A stretch of 64,000 nt of DNA from an uncultured Lachnospiraceae bacterium (lineage in GTDB: Bacteria; Bacillota; Clostridia; Lachnospirales; Lachnospiraceae). The stretch lies in the NCBI GenBank assembly GCA_902789735.1, contig CADAOZ010000004.1:89425-153424 (forward strand). Reading direction: 5' to 3'. Position 1 is the stretch's first letter; the number at the start of each line of letters is the position of its first letter. This document shows, piece by piece, positions 1-8,862 of the stretch. The position numbers and the translations under genes are program-made. The notes beneath the pieces are model-generated. The model saw only the letters and a program-made list of their open reading frames with translations, did not search any database and was not told the origin of the DNA.

Positions 1-871
1 GCTTCTTGAAAGCGGAGACCAGATAGATACCTACAGCGGAACCGTCCTCAGGGGCATGAGCCCTGGGGTTTGTACTGCCGCCGGTAAAAGCGATCTTTGG
101 CAGCGGTGCCCCGATGGAATCCAGCCAGTCAATGGCAGGGGCGGAACCCTCCGCGAGAGCCTGTACCAGAGCCGGATCATTGAGATTGTGTCCGCCTTCC
201 ATGGTATCCTTTACATACTGTTCAACAGTGTCATCAATTCCCTGCTCTTTCTGATAATGGGTCTCGGCTGCGTTCATGCCGCCGGTAGCCCTTGTTGTAT
301 TGCCGCCCGCGTAAGGCATCTTCTCTACAAGAAGAACCTTTTTGCCTGCTTCAGTAGCCTTGATGGCGGCTGTCATACCGGCGCCGCCGGCACCAACAAT
401 GACAATATCCACGTCCAGCTCTTCGGCTGTCTTTTCCACAGGTTCTTCGGTTTCTTCCTTCTCAGGCTTGGGAACGTCCGTTGCCGCCTCGCCCAGGGCT
501 GTACTTGCAGCAGTGACCACGGCCATGCTGGTAACGGTGGCGCCGGAAATCGTATCCACGTCAGTATCCTGGGCTTCCATGATTCTGTCACCGACCATTT
601 CGATGGCAACAGATCCGATATTTTCGGTCTCATGGTCACCGGTGACCTGAATATCCGTGATATTATGCTTATCCACTGTAACGGTAACATCCACATCACC
701 GCCAAAGCCGCGCGCGCTGGCTTCATATGTGCCCGGATGATAAATGGCGGCAGCATAATCCCAGCTAAACTCGTTATCGTGAATCGCGCCGAAACAAATG
801 ACCAATACGATCGACAGCGCAATCGCGATGATAGCTTTCATAATGTCCCGATTTGTTTCTATGTCTTTCAT
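1..871 (-). CDS. Exported FMN-binding/FAD-binding flavoprotein reductase (fumarate/urocanate reductase-like), C-terminus outside window
   Basis: About 290 residues of a longer protein are visible; the 3' end lies beyond base 1. A hydrophobic stretch (about residues 11-28) looks like a signal peptide or anchor. Residues 45-130 form an FMN_bind domain ending in DTISGAT, the motif in which Thr112 is covalently flavinylated by ApbE in this family. After an acidic, Glu/Pro-rich linker comes the Rossmann motif GAGGAG (160-165) that starts the FAD_binding_2 reductase domain. The family reduces fumarate, urocanate or other enoates with electrons from membrane or extracellular flavin chains. The substrate cannot be told because the active site is missing. 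The start ATG at 871 follows a GAGGGGA ribosome site. Confidence 0.88.
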   Translation of the reverse strand, partial: MKDIETNRDIMKAIIAIALSIVLVICFGAIHDNEFSWDYAAAIYHPGTYEASARGFGGDVDVTVTVDKHNITDIQVTGDHETENIGSVAIEMVGDRIMEAQDTDVDTISGATVTSMAVVTAASTALGEAATDVPKPEKEETEEPVEKTAEELDVDIVIVGAGGAGMTAAIKATEAGKKVLLVEKMPYAGGNTTRATGGMNAAETHYQKEQGIDDTVEQYVKDTMEGGHNLNDPALVQALAEGSAPAIDWLDSIGAPLPKIAFTGGSTNPRAHAPEDGSAVGIYLVSAFKK

Positions 872-952
872 AACCTTTAAATCCCCTCTTTACTGCTGGT
901 GATGCTTCTGTACAATGACCTGCCGTTGCGCAGCCTGCCTTTATACATTTTT

Positions 953-982
953 ATTTTACTCACTTTGACAAAAAAGTGTCAA
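953..982 (-). promoter_or_regulatory. Sigma-A promoter of the flavoprotein reductase with a palindrome on the -35 box
   Basis: On the minus strand TTGACA (982-977) and TAAAAT (958-953) are 18 bases apart, about 80 bases upstream of the reductase start. The -35 box is one arm of a perfect palindrome, TTGACA-N6-TGTCAA (965-982), so a dimeric repressor or activator could bind there. The regulator is unknown. Confidence 0.55.
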
Positions 983-1123
983 CCGATATAAAAAGAATAA
1001 GTACATTTCTGCATTTTGTGTCCGTTTTTTGAAAACAGACAGGAAAAAGCCAAAAAATCAGATGTAAACTTTTAAAAAAATACTGGAAATCAACAGTGGA
1101 AAGTATTATACTACTTTTTGCGC

Positions 1124-1196
1124 GGGGATGTAGCTTAGCTGGGAAAGCGTTGGCTTCGCAAGTCAAAGACCGCGGGTTCGAATCCCGTCATCTCCA
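1124..1196 (+). tRNA. tRNA-Ala (anticodon CGC)
   Basis: A full cloverleaf can be drawn: acceptor GGGGATG/CATCTCC, D stem GCTT/AAGC, anticodon stem TTGGC/GTCAA with loop TTCGCAA, T stem GCGGG/CCCGT with loop TTCGAAT. The anticodon is CGC (reads GCG, Ala). The acceptor stem has the G3-U70 wobble pair and discriminator A that identify alanine tRNA. CCA is not encoded. It stands alone, followed directly by a terminator. Confidence 0.95.
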
Positions 1197-1202
1197 CTAA
1201 AA

Positions 1203-1240
1203 AAAATCGGAAGCAGTCCCGTCAGGGTGCTTCCGATTTT
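1203..1240. terminator. Bidirectional intrinsic terminator between tRNA-Ala and the peptidase E-like gene
   Basis: The arms AAAATCGGAAGCA (1203-1215) and TGCTTCCGATTTT (1228-1240) pair perfectly and are flanked by A and T runs, so it can end the tRNA transcript rightward and the amylase/peptidase transcript leftward. Confidence 0.9.
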
Positions 1241-1248
1241 TTTACGGA

Positions 1249-2004
1249 TCAGCCATCTATGAAACCGTTCCGCAAAGCTCTGTATTCATCATTGCCGCAG
1301 AAAGCCGTGATCTTTCCGTCCGCGATCATCCAGGCTTCTCCCCAGACTTCCGTTTTCCCGTTCCGGGTCAGCACATAGCTGCCGTCCGGCAGGGCCAGGA
1401 ATCTGCGGCCCAGGCTGTCCGCGTATGTAATATCATCGAACAGGCGCCTGCCGTCCAGCATGGTATCCTTCAGCATCTGATAATGGGGACAGATATTGAT
1501 ATCCGTCAACCCCAGACCTGTCAGAAATCTCCTGTAACCGGGATCATCCGCTTCTCCATCCAGTTCCGGCTGCGCATAAACGGTATCCGCCGCGTTCATG
1601 GTTCCTGCGCTGATTCCCATAATGATCCCGTCGAAATCCCGTATCTTCTCCCGCAGGCCGATCCTGTGAAAAAAGGCGTTCTCCGTGGGCACGTGTCCGC
1701 CGCCCAGAAATACTACATCATAAGAATGAAGAGCCTCTGCCGAAAAATCTTCTGTACGGTCATCCCAGATGTCCAGGACTGAGAAGCCCAGGCCGGCAGC
1801 ACGCAGGGATCCTTCCATACTGTCCCGCATGAAGTCACAGGCCTTCAGATCGGACGGAAACGCGGAAATCACAAGGCACCTTGCCTCCTGTTTCCAGTAT
1901 TTTTCCACATGCTCCGGAAACCGGTTCATAGGATCCAGCCCGATCACGGTCCTGCTGTTGTCAAGCGGGCCAAAAGGGCTGCTGGTCAGGAAAATTGTCT
2001 GCAT
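1249..2004 (-). CDS. Peptidase E-like (family S51) / class I glutamine amidotransferase-like hydrolase
   Basis: This 251-residue protein has the S51 layout: GGGHVPTEN around residue 100, the nucleophile elbow GISAGTMN with the catalytic Ser, and a later His in CPHYQ. S51 members include dipeptidase E (Asp-X dipeptides) and cyanophycinase; the short length and absence of a signal peptide favour a cytoplasmic dipeptidase-like enzyme. Its ATG lies 9 bases after the alpha-amylase stop and has only a weak ribosome site, so it is probably translated from the amylase mRNA. The exact substrate is not readable from sequence. Confidence 0.82.
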   Translation of the reverse strand: MQTIFLTSSPFGPLDNSRTVIGLDPMNRFPEHVEKYWKQEARCLVISAFPSDLKACDFMRDSMEGSLRAAGLGFSVLDIWDDRTEDFSAEALHSYDVVFLGGGHVPTENAFFHRIGLREKIRDFDGIIMGISAGTMNAADTVYAQPELDGEADDPGYRRFLTGLGLTDINICPHYQMLKDTMLDGRRLFDDITYADSLGRRFLALPDGSYVLTRNGKTEVWGEAWMIADGKITAFCGNDEYRALRNGFIDG

Positions 2005-2013
2005 TGCTCTGCT

Positions 2014-3480
2014 TTATACCTCTACTCTGATCTTCTCGTAGGCTTCTTCCGTCACCCAGACCGCCACATTCTTGCCGGCGGTACCGAACAGGCCGAAACC
2101 TTCTTCATCGATGGTAACAGGCTCGATGCACTTTTCCATGACATCAAAGAACTGTCTGCCGGCGAACTTTTTGCCGATCTCCATCTTCTTGCTGCCGTCT
2201 CCACTGTCCGACATCAGGACCGCAATGCCTGAGTCTTCATGTTCGTCATCACCGCCCCGGGTCCATCCGACGATCGCCTGATCGTCAAAATAGTCCCTCT
2301 GTTCCCCGTACGCGTACAGCTTACGGATCATGACCATCTTGCCAAGATTGAAAACAGGGGCTGTGTCATTGGCGGGAATGCCGTAATAATCTCCATAGAA
2401 TACCAGGGGGATTCCCTCATTCCGGAGCAGGATCACGGCGTAGGCCAGCGGCTTGAACCATTCTGGTACAAAGGACTGCAGGGCCTGCCCGTTCTGGGTA
2501 TCATGGTTATCCACGAAAGTAGCCGAGTTTTCCGGCCTCTGCTCGGTCAGGCAGCCGCTGACCAGGTTACGCATATCGTAGGCGCCGTCGGAAATACCCG
2601 CGTTATAGAAGTTGTAATGCAGGGGTACGTCGAACAGACGCAGGGAATTTTCTGTTACATCCAGATAGTGGAGAAGCTTGCCCAGCTCACCGCTCCAGTA
2701 TTCACCGACCGCGAAAATGTCCCGGCCTGCGTGCTCCCGGAATCTCCTGAGCCAGTCCCGGAAGAATTCAAAGCGGATATGCTTGACCGCGTCCAGACGC
2801 AGTCCGTCCATGTGGATCTGGTCATAATACCAGTTTCCCCATCTTGTAAGTTCTTCGATGACCTCCGGATTTTCCATATCCACGTTGGCGCCCATCAGAT
2901 AGTCAAAATTGACATTCTCCGAATCCGTCTCGTTGGCCCACTCTTTGCCTTCAAAGAGGAAGATCTGCTTTTCGCCTGTGGCCTCGTCCAGGTCCGTGCC
3001 GTCAAAATGGCTGCTGTTCCATTTAAAATCTGAATATTGATTATTTCTGCCGGGGAAATCAAAGCCTGTCCAGGCCTGGATCTCTCTGGGCTTTCCGATG
3101 GGCTTATTGCGCTCCGTAGGGCTCATGGGAGTTGCCAGGACAGGTTCTGTCCTGTCCGCGCCCATACGGTGGTCCAGGACGATATCCGCGACGACTTCAA
3201 TGCCGTTCTCCTGAAAAGCGCTGACCGCTTCCTTATATTCATCTATTGTTCCGTATTTGGTCCGGACGGTTCCCTTCTGGTCAAATTCTCCCAGATCATA
3301 CAGATCGTAGACGCCATAGCCTACGTCTGCGGAAGAAGTTCCTTTATATGCAGGGGGAAGCCAGACCATGTCGATGCCCTTTGCCTTGAGCTTTTCCGCC
3401 TGGGCGGCACACCGTTTCCAGAAGAGTCCGTCATCCGGCTGGTACCACTCGAAGTACTGCATCATTGTTTTATTATTCAT
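2014..3480 (-). CDS. Cytoplasmic alpha-amylase (GH13, subfamily 5-like)
   Basis: The 488-residue protein begins MNNKTMMQYFEWY, the usual start of liquefying-type GH13_5 amylases. The catalytic set is present: nucleophile Asp in GLRLDAVKH, acid/base Glu in VGEYW, and transition-state Asp in FVDNHDTQ. There is no signal peptide, so it should cleave internal alpha-1,4 bonds of glycogen-like or imported glucans inside the cell, alongside MalQ at 18.9 kb. The ATG at 3480 follows AGGGAGG; a longer reading frame upstream has no ribosome site. The peptidase E-like gene follows 9 bases later. Confidence 0.93.
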   Translation of the reverse strand: MNNKTMMQYFEWYQPDDGLFWKRCAAQAEKLKAKGIDMVWLPPAYKGTSSADVGYGVYDLYDLGEFDQKGTVRTKYGTIDEYKEAVSAFQENGIEVVADIVLDHRMGADRTEPVLATPMSPTERNKPIGKPREIQAWTGFDFPGRNNQYSDFKWNSSHFDGTDLDEATGEKQIFLFEGKEWANETDSENVNFDYLMGANVDMENPEVIEELTRWGNWYYDQIHMDGLRLDAVKHIRFEFFRDWLRRFREHAGRDIFAVGEYWSGELGKLLHYLDVTENSLRLFDVPLHYNFYNAGISDGAYDMRNLVSGCLTEQRPENSATFVDNHDTQNGQALQSFVPEWFKPLAYAVILLRNEGIPLVFYGDYYGIPANDTAPVFNLGKMVMIRKLYAYGEQRDYFDDQAIVGWTRGGDDEHEDSGIAVLMSDSGDGSKKMEIGKKFAGRQFFDVMEKCIEPVTIDEEGFGLFGTAGKNVAVWVTEEAYEKIRVEV

Positions 3481-3630
3481 GAGATTTAAAACCTCCCTTT
3501 CACGGGCGCAGTATAACATTTTTTCTCAAAAAATCCAGTGAATAAGTCGAAGATTTCGAAATTCATCAAAAAATGGCTCCTTTTTCAGCAGGATTTGGCC
3601 AGAAACAGGTCCGTCTTCCCCGAAATCATG

Positions 3631-4836
3631 TCAGCTTGTATAGTTATCGAAATATCCCTGTATCAGAACGACAGGGGTTCCTTTGTCACCGGAACCGCTG
3701 GTCAGGTCACAGAGGGATCCGATCAGGTCTGTCAGCTGGCGGGGCGTCGTGCCCTGGGAAGCCATGGACCCTTTGAGATCCGCGTCCTTTTTACGGATGC
3801 TGTCGGAAATGGCCTGACGAAGCTCCTCACCGGACAGATCCTTAAAATCATTATCCGCCAGATACTTGAGCTTGAGTTCATTGGGGGTACCGGTCAGACC
3901 GTCCGTGAAGGCCGGAGAAACGACCGGATCTGCCAGTTCCCAGATTTTGCCCTGAGGATCCTTGAATGCACCGTCTCCATAAACCATGACTTCCACATGT
4001 TTCCCTGTGGCATCCATGATTTTTTTCTGGATCTCCAGTACCAGCGGTCTGGCATTCCTGGGGAACAGCTTGACCTTGTCTTCCGTAGATTTATTGGATC
4101 CCAGAAGGCCATAGTTCTCATTAAAGCCGGAATCGCCGATGGGGGCGTTCATGATATCATCCAGGCCGAGCACAATCCTGGCGCCCGCTTTCTGCAGGAG
4201 TCTTTTACTGCGTTTCCGGGTATGGATATCGCAGGTCAGGACGGTGTCCGTATAGTTCAGGATCGTCTGGGCATGATTGGCAAAAACGATCTCAACCTCC
4301 GTGCCGCAGTCTTTGATCAGCTGCTCATAATAAGCCACATAGTCAACGCCTGTGAATTCGTGCTTATTCTCGCCGAACAGATGGCGGTATTCCTTCAGAG
4401 AAAGGACATCACTGTAGGGATTGACGCCTGCTTCGTCGATCTGGTCTATACTGACCAGTTCATTTCCGACTTCATCAGAAGGATAGGAAAGCATCAGGAC
4501 GATCTTCTTCGCGCCTTTTGCGATGCCGCGCAGGCAGATGGCAAAACGGTTGCGGGACAGAATGGGGAAGATCACGCCGATGGTGCCGCCTCCCAGCTTG
4601 TTCCTGACATCCTCCGCGATCGTATCCACTGTTACATAGTTGCCCTGAGCTCTTGCTACGATGGATTCCGTTACAGCTATGACGTCACGGTCCCTGATCT
4701 CAAAGCCTTCATACTCCGCAGCTTCCAGAACACTGTCCGCTACGATTTTGGCCAGATCATCCCCTTCCCGGATAATAGGGCAGCGGATGCCTCTGGATAC
4801 TGTACCGACACGGCGTTCTCTTCTTTCATTAGACAT
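3631..4836 (-). CDS. CofE-like coenzyme F420-0:L-glutamate ligase family protein
   Basis: This 401-residue protein matches the F420_ligase fold in its early segments (GIRCPIIREGDDL, VIAVTESIVARAQGNY) that in CofE bind GTP/metal and in its DDIMNAPIG region. True CofE adds glutamate to F420-0 with GTP. Clostridia generally do not make F420, and no cofC, cofD or cofGH lies nearby, so the protein probably acts on another acceptor. It is longer than archaeal CofE (about 250 residues), with extra C-terminal sequence. The ATG at 4836 has an AGAAGGAGAG site. It appears monocistronic. Confidence 0.75.
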   Translation of the reverse strand: MSNERRERRVGTVSRGIRCPIIREGDDLAKIVADSVLEAAEYEGFEIRDRDVIAVTESIVARAQGNYVTVDTIAEDVRNKLGGGTIGVIFPILSRNRFAICLRGIAKGAKKIVLMLSYPSDEVGNELVSIDQIDEAGVNPYSDVLSLKEYRHLFGENKHEFTGVDYVAYYEQLIKDCGTEVEIVFANHAQTILNYTDTVLTCDIHTRKRSKRLLQKAGARIVLGLDDIMNAPIGDSGFNENYGLLGSNKSTEDKVKLFPRNARPLVLEIQKKIMDATGKHVEVMVYGDGAFKDPQGKIWELADPVVSPAFTDGLTGTPNELKLKYLADNDFKDLSGEELRQAISDSIRKKDADLKGSMASQGTTPRQLTDLIGSLCDLTSGSGDKGTPVVLIQGYFDNYTS

Positions 4837-5067
4837 ATGTCTTCTCTCCTTCTGTATTTAACCATATTAGACCCGGAGGCCGCTGGCCAGGCCAGCCAGA
4901 TTTTATTATAGCGGACACAGGACAATGTATCCATTCTTTTTTCATCCTTCTTTCCGGCATTCGTCCGGCCCGGGTCAGTTCACTGCCCCAAAAAACAGAC
5001 TCCGCGGCAGTCCGGTCAGAATATAAAGGGCTGCAGAAGACAGCAATGCCTCTGGCATAAAAGCATT

Positions 5068-5100
5068 CTCCGCGGCAGTCCGGTCTGAACTGCCGCGGAG
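5068..5100 (-). terminator. GC-rich hairpin downstream of the aminotransferase
   Basis: CTCCGCGGCAGT (5068-5079) pairs perfectly with ACTGCCGCGGAG (5089-5100). On the minus strand it lies about 45 bases past the aminotransferase stop, followed by a weak T run. The left arm plus flank (CTCCGCGGCAGTCCGGTC) also occurs at about 5001-5018, so the arm has been duplicated. Confidence 0.6.
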
Positions 5101-5143
5101 AGCGCGATTCTTTCTTAATTTTTATATATGAATTTATGACGCT

Positions 5144-6379
5144 TCAGAATACATATTTCTGCATTCTCTCAAAAGCTTCCGTGACCCGGGAATAAGGCAG
5201 GGCCAGATTCATCCGCAGATGGCTGGGCCCGTGGAACATGCGTCCGTCCTGGACCGCCGCGCCTACTTTCCAGCAGGCTTCTTCCACCGCCTGCAGGTCC
5301 CGGCCATGCTCCCGGCACCACTGCCCGCAGTCGACCCAGAGCATGTAGGTGCCGTCCGGCTTCGTGACAGAGACGCCCTCGAAATTCTGATCAATGAAGT
5401 CACAGGCAAAGTCCACATTTTTCCCGATGACCTGCCGCAGTTCGTCGACCCAGTCCATCCCGTTCTCACTGTAGGCACCGATCAGCGCGTGCATGGACAG
5501 GACATTCATATCGTTATAATGGGACAGAGACGACTGTTTACGCACTTTTTTGCGAATATCCGGGTCATAGATAATATGATAGCTGCCGATCAGTCCGGCC
5601 AGATTAAAGGTTTTGGAAGGAGCGTACAGGGCCACCGTCCTCCCCTTCGCGTCCTCGGAAACGGACTGGGTCGGGATATGCTGATGACCGGCCAGTATAA
5701 TATCGGACCAGATTTCATCGGATATGATCTTCACATCATATTTCCGGCACAGCTCTGTCATGTCCCGGATCTCTCCTTTTTCCCAGACCCTTCCGGTTGG
5801 ATTGTGCGGCGAACAGAAAATCATGGCAGGAATATCGCCTTTACGGAACTTATCCTCCATATCTGCCAGATTCATCCGGTAGATCCCCCGTTCATCCTGT
5901 ACCAAAGGACTGCTGACGATCTCATAGCCGTTGTTTTTTAAGGTTCCGGTGAAACCGATATAAGTGGGCGAATGCAGCAGGACTTTCGCACCATCAGGAC
6001 AGAAGACCCGCAGCGCGCTCGCCACGCCGCCCAGAACACCGTTCTCATAGCCGATGCATTCTTTTGTCAGACCTTCCACATCGTTCCTGACCCTATGCCA
6101 GCGGATGATCCGGTCATAGTATTCATCCCTGGGCATGTAATAGCCAAAAGCCGGGTGATTGACCCTGTCAATGATATGCCGCTGGATATCCGGCAATACC
6201 GGGAAGTTCATATCCGCCACCCACATGGGAATCAGGTCAAAGCCGGGCCCGGGCGCCCCGGGGGCCATTTTGACTGAAGGATCGCCAATGGCATCGACCG
6301 CCAGGGCATCATGCCCTTTCCTGTCCAGGATGCTTGTGAAATCATATTTGAAGCCGGTGTTGAAAGTTCTGTCTGTCAT
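5144..6379 (-). CDS. MalY/PatB-type PLP aminotransferase / cystathionine beta-lyase
   Basis: This 411-residue fold-type I PLP enzyme carries FCSPHNPTGRVW, the SDEIWSDI aspartate segment, and the cofactor lysine in APSKTFNLAGL. These signatures are typical of the MalY/PatB subgroup, whose members cleave C-S bonds of cystathionine or cysteine conjugates and sometimes moonlight as regulators. An insertion near residue 35 (MAPGAPGPGFDL) slightly lengthens the N-terminus. The gene stands alone; the closest upstream gene is the membrane XRE regulator ending 114 bases before. Its ribosome site is weak. Confidence 0.88.
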   Translation of the reverse strand: MTDRTFNTGFKYDFTSILDRKGHDALAVDAIGDPSVKMAPGAPGPGFDLIPMWVADMNFPVLPDIQRHIIDRVNHPAFGYYMPRDEYYDRIIRWHRVRNDVEGLTKECIGYENGVLGGVASALRVFCPDGAKVLLHSPTYIGFTGTLKNNGYEIVSSPLVQDERGIYRMNLADMEDKFRKGDIPAMIFCSPHNPTGRVWEKGEIRDMTELCRKYDVKIISDEIWSDIILAGHQHIPTQSVSEDAKGRTVALYAPSKTFNLAGLIGSYHIIYDPDIRKKVRKQSSLSHYNDMNVLSMHALIGAYSENGMDWVDELRQVIGKNVDFACDFIDQNFEGVSVTKPDGTYMLWVDCGQWCREHGRDLQAVEEACWKVGAAVQDGRMFHGPSHLRMNLALPYSRVTEAFERMQKYVF

Positions 6380-6492
6380 GATCTGTCTCTGTTCTTTCCC
6401 AGTCTGATATTTCAGGAATCAATGGATCTCATTTCCCTGTCATCCTTCCATCATTGTATCACGGAAAGGATCGAATGGCGTTTCCGTTCCTG

Positions 6493-7515
6493 TTATTCTC
6501 TGGAACGGACCACCTTCAGGACCGCCGTCAGAATACCGCATCCGATGCCGGCAACCGGCCAGATGATCCAGGATCTGTCCCAGCGGTTTGTCAGGAAGCT
6601 GTAAGCCAGGAAGATGGCAATCGCTGTCAGCCAGTAAATGGTCATGATGGACTCATTGCGCCGGCTCTCCCTCTTATTCTCTCTGGAGAATTCTCCCTCC
6701 TCCAGCAGGGATTTCATGGCTTCCATGATGATATTGGTACGGACGATCAGCAGAACGCCGACTGCGACCATGATCAGGAGCAGGCATACACCGATGATCA
6801 GGTTCCATTCGTTCTCTCCAAGAATCATGGCAGCAAATATCGGAATACATGAAAGGACGCACAGCAGTACGCCGATAATCATAAATTTGATATGGCTGGG
6901 ATTATATCTTTCCATACGGTCCCGGACCATTCCTTCTACACCGTATTCCGTCTCCAGCGCTTCCTTGTCCATATAGTCAAAGGGCTTCATCTGCATACCA
7001 TAATAGATGAAGATACCGACCGCTGTACCGACCATCAGCATAAGTACCAGAACGCCGATTCCGGCTGCCTGTGCTTCGCTGAGAGATATCTTCTTCATTT
7101 CCTGGGCTCCCGAAAAAAGGATCAGAAGGACAGGCGAAAGGATGCAGAGCATGACGCCGATGGCGATCCTGCCGGAAGCGACCGCCTTCAGCTGCAGGTA
7201 CCGGTTCGCTTCCTCCATGGAAACACTGCGGAGAGGTTCCGGAATCTCCTTTGCGGGCGTTATCACTTCCGCGTTCAGTTCCGTTCCGCCGGTGAGGACC
7301 GGCAGTTCCTGCAGCTCCTCTTCATCCTTCAGCAGCGTATCTGTACTGACATCGAACAGCGCGGACATGGCCAGGATCCTGTTCAGATCCGGCGTGGACT
7401 GCGCGCTTTCCCATTTGGAAATGGACTGACGGCTGACGCCCAGCTTTTCAGCCAGCTCCTCCTGAGACCAGCCGTTCCTTTTTCTTAATACTGTAATCTT
7501 CTCCGCAAGAATCAT
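6493..7515 (-). CDS. XRE-family regulator with C-terminal membrane helices
   Basis: The 340-residue protein opens with a Cro/C1-type helix-turn-helix (WSQEELAEKLGVSRQSISKWE, split here as helix 2 WSQEELAEKLGVS and recognition helix RQSISKWE). A linker leads to four or more hydrophobic helices (about residues 120-330). Such DNA-binding proteins anchored in the membrane are common in Clostridia, where they often sense envelope stress or peptides; the signal here is unknown. The ATG at 7515 is preferred over the one at 7527 because GGAGG lies 5 bases upstream of it. Confidence 0.85.
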   Translation of the reverse strand: MILAEKITVLRKRNGWSQEELAEKLGVSRQSISKWESAQSTPDLNRILAMSALFDVSTDTLLKDEEELQELPVLTGGTELNAEVITPAKEIPEPLRSVSMEEANRYLQLKAVASGRIAIGVMLCILSPVLLILFSGAQEMKKISLSEAQAAGIGVLVLMLMVGTAVGIFIYYGMQMKPFDYMDKEALETEYGVEGMVRDRMERYNPSHIKFMIIGVLLCVLSCIPIFAAMILGENEWNLIIGVCLLLIMVAVGVLLIVRTNIIMEAMKSLLEEGEFSRENKRESRRNESIMTIYWLTAIAIFLAYSFLTNRWDRSWIIWPVAGIGCGILTAVLKVVRSRE

Positions 7516-7750
7516 TTGAGCCTCCATTCTGCCCGGCTGTCCGCCGGCCTGCTTGTTTTCTTAATCAGAAAATACCCGAAAGCGCCCCTGCAGACCACCA
7601 ATCAAGCCTTGCAATTTGTCAACCGGGGGTTGCAAAGCTGTAAAAGGGGCAGAATATATGTTATTACGTGTATAATATATTGTTATGCCGTTATTTATGT
7701 GATGGTTTCATGTGATGCCGCCGGAACACATTTCATATTCCTGGCCCGTT

Positions 7751-8407
7751 TTATTTTTCCGGATATGTCCGGCTGCCAAAAGATTCCGTCTCCTCCCGAA
7801 GGACCGCGGCAAATTTTGAGATGTGATAGCCGTCTGCCGCCGCGTGGGAGATCGTGACGGACAGAGGCACCGTCACTCTGCCGTCCGCTTCCGTATATTT
7901 CCCGTAAGCGATAATCGGGAAAAGCTGGGCCGGTCCCGGCGAGGAAGGCGCGTAGGCTATGAAATCCAGCCAGGGCGAACAGCTCACACAGAAGAAATTA
8001 GCGGGCTGGTGTTCCCGCCCCTTGATCCCCCGGCAGTTTCCATAACGGTCTACAACTCTCTCATACTCTGTATAGAAGGTCTCAAAATCAGGATCCCAGC
8101 TCGTCCACAGATCACTGAAGGTTTCCGATTCCTTATGGAAGACCGTAAAGACAGGGTGGACCCGGTCCCAGATCCCCGGATTTCCGTCTTCCATCTTGAC
8201 CATCTTCATACAGTCCAGGCGGTTGACAGCCGCGCTGATGGCATAGATCATACAGCCGTAAAAGCTCCTTCCCGCCGCCCTGCTGTAGGCAAGGACTTCT
8301 GTGACATCGACTTTTATGGTAACCGAATAGCCCACCTGCAGGGCTTCCGTATAATATTTGTAATGATAATTTCTGGGCCACTTATCAAGATCTATGGGAG
8401 TGATCAT
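7751..8407 (-). CDS. Chloramphenicol acetyltransferase (CatA)-like acyltransferase
   Basis: The 218-residue protein has the trimeric CAT fold signature: MITPIDLDKWPR at the start and ISHAAADGYH near the C-terminus, corresponding to the HHAVCDGFH active site with its catalytic His. The neighbouring DFIAYAPSS segment also fits. CAT acetylates the 3-OH of chloramphenicol, but many chromosomal gut homologues lack strong resistance activity, and several first-shell residues differ from classic CAT. The start at 8407 aligns with family starts; the frame extends 19 codons further upstream without support. Confidence 0.82.
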   Translation of the reverse strand: MITPIDLDKWPRNYHYKYYTEALQVGYSVTIKVDVTEVLAYSRAAGRSFYGCMIYAISAAVNRLDCMKMVKMEDGNPGIWDRVHPVFTVFHKESETFSDLWTSWDPDFETFYTEYERVVDRYGNCRGIKGREHQPANFFCVSCSPWLDFIAYAPSSPGPAQLFPIIAYGKYTEADGRVTVPLSVTISHAAADGYHISKFAAVLREETESFGSRTYPEK

Positions 8408-8862
8408 AACCGCCTGCTCCTTTCCGGACCGGATCCTGCCGCGCATGAAGTTCCATGAAATCAATGTATTCTTATTTTTCTACAGCTAAGTCTATTATAT
8501 CCAAAATTAAGTATCAGAGTACCGCTTTTGCATGAATCTCCAATCTTCTTTTTTTGTATGCCGCAACTGGCTGTACGCGGCAGACGAACAGCCTGTTTTG
8601 TTCTTTTTGTCTGCCGCCTCCGGCAGTACACGGCAGACGCACAGCCTGTTTTGGTACTTTTGTCTGCCGCTCCCTGTTCGCACTTTACAATTGATGCTAA
8701 AATATGTTTTGCAGTATCATGCTAAAATGTTGATGTAATTCACTGACTGGCTTGCGTTAGCCTGCTCACTGCATATATTGGATTACACCTCTCATTCTTA
8801 TAATCTTATAATGAAAGAAATATATCCTTATATATGCGGCTTCCTGAGAAGGAGAAGTTAAT
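8408..8862. other. 455-base gap with tandem hairpins and TIR-gene promoter region
   Basis: The gap holds the duplicated hairpin at 8573-8670, a short direct repeat (ATGCTAAAATATGTT, ATGCTAAAATGTTGAT) near 8693-8735, and TATAAT boxes at 8799 and 8807 that may drive the TIR gene, although no good -35 box is seen. No gene is recognisable in it. Confidence 0.6.
8573..8670. repeat. Two direct copies of a 45-base hairpin
   Basis: Copies at 8573-8617 and 8626-8670 each start GTAC, contain CGGCAGAC and end in GTCTGCCG, so each folds into a stem with a loop that includes CACAGCCTGTTTT or AACAGCCTGTTTT. The copies differ at only a few positions. They lie between divergently transcribed genes and so are not simple terminators for either. 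Confidence 0.85.

Noticed and set aside
960..1166. A 68-codon frame on the minus strand across the tRNA upstream region
   Set aside because: It reads through the tRNA-Ala gene and has no ribosome site or recognisable protein pattern.
7751..8407. A confirmed chloramphenicol resistance gene
   Set aside because: The fold and catalytic His are there, but divergence from known resistance enzymes means resistance cannot be claimed from sequence.
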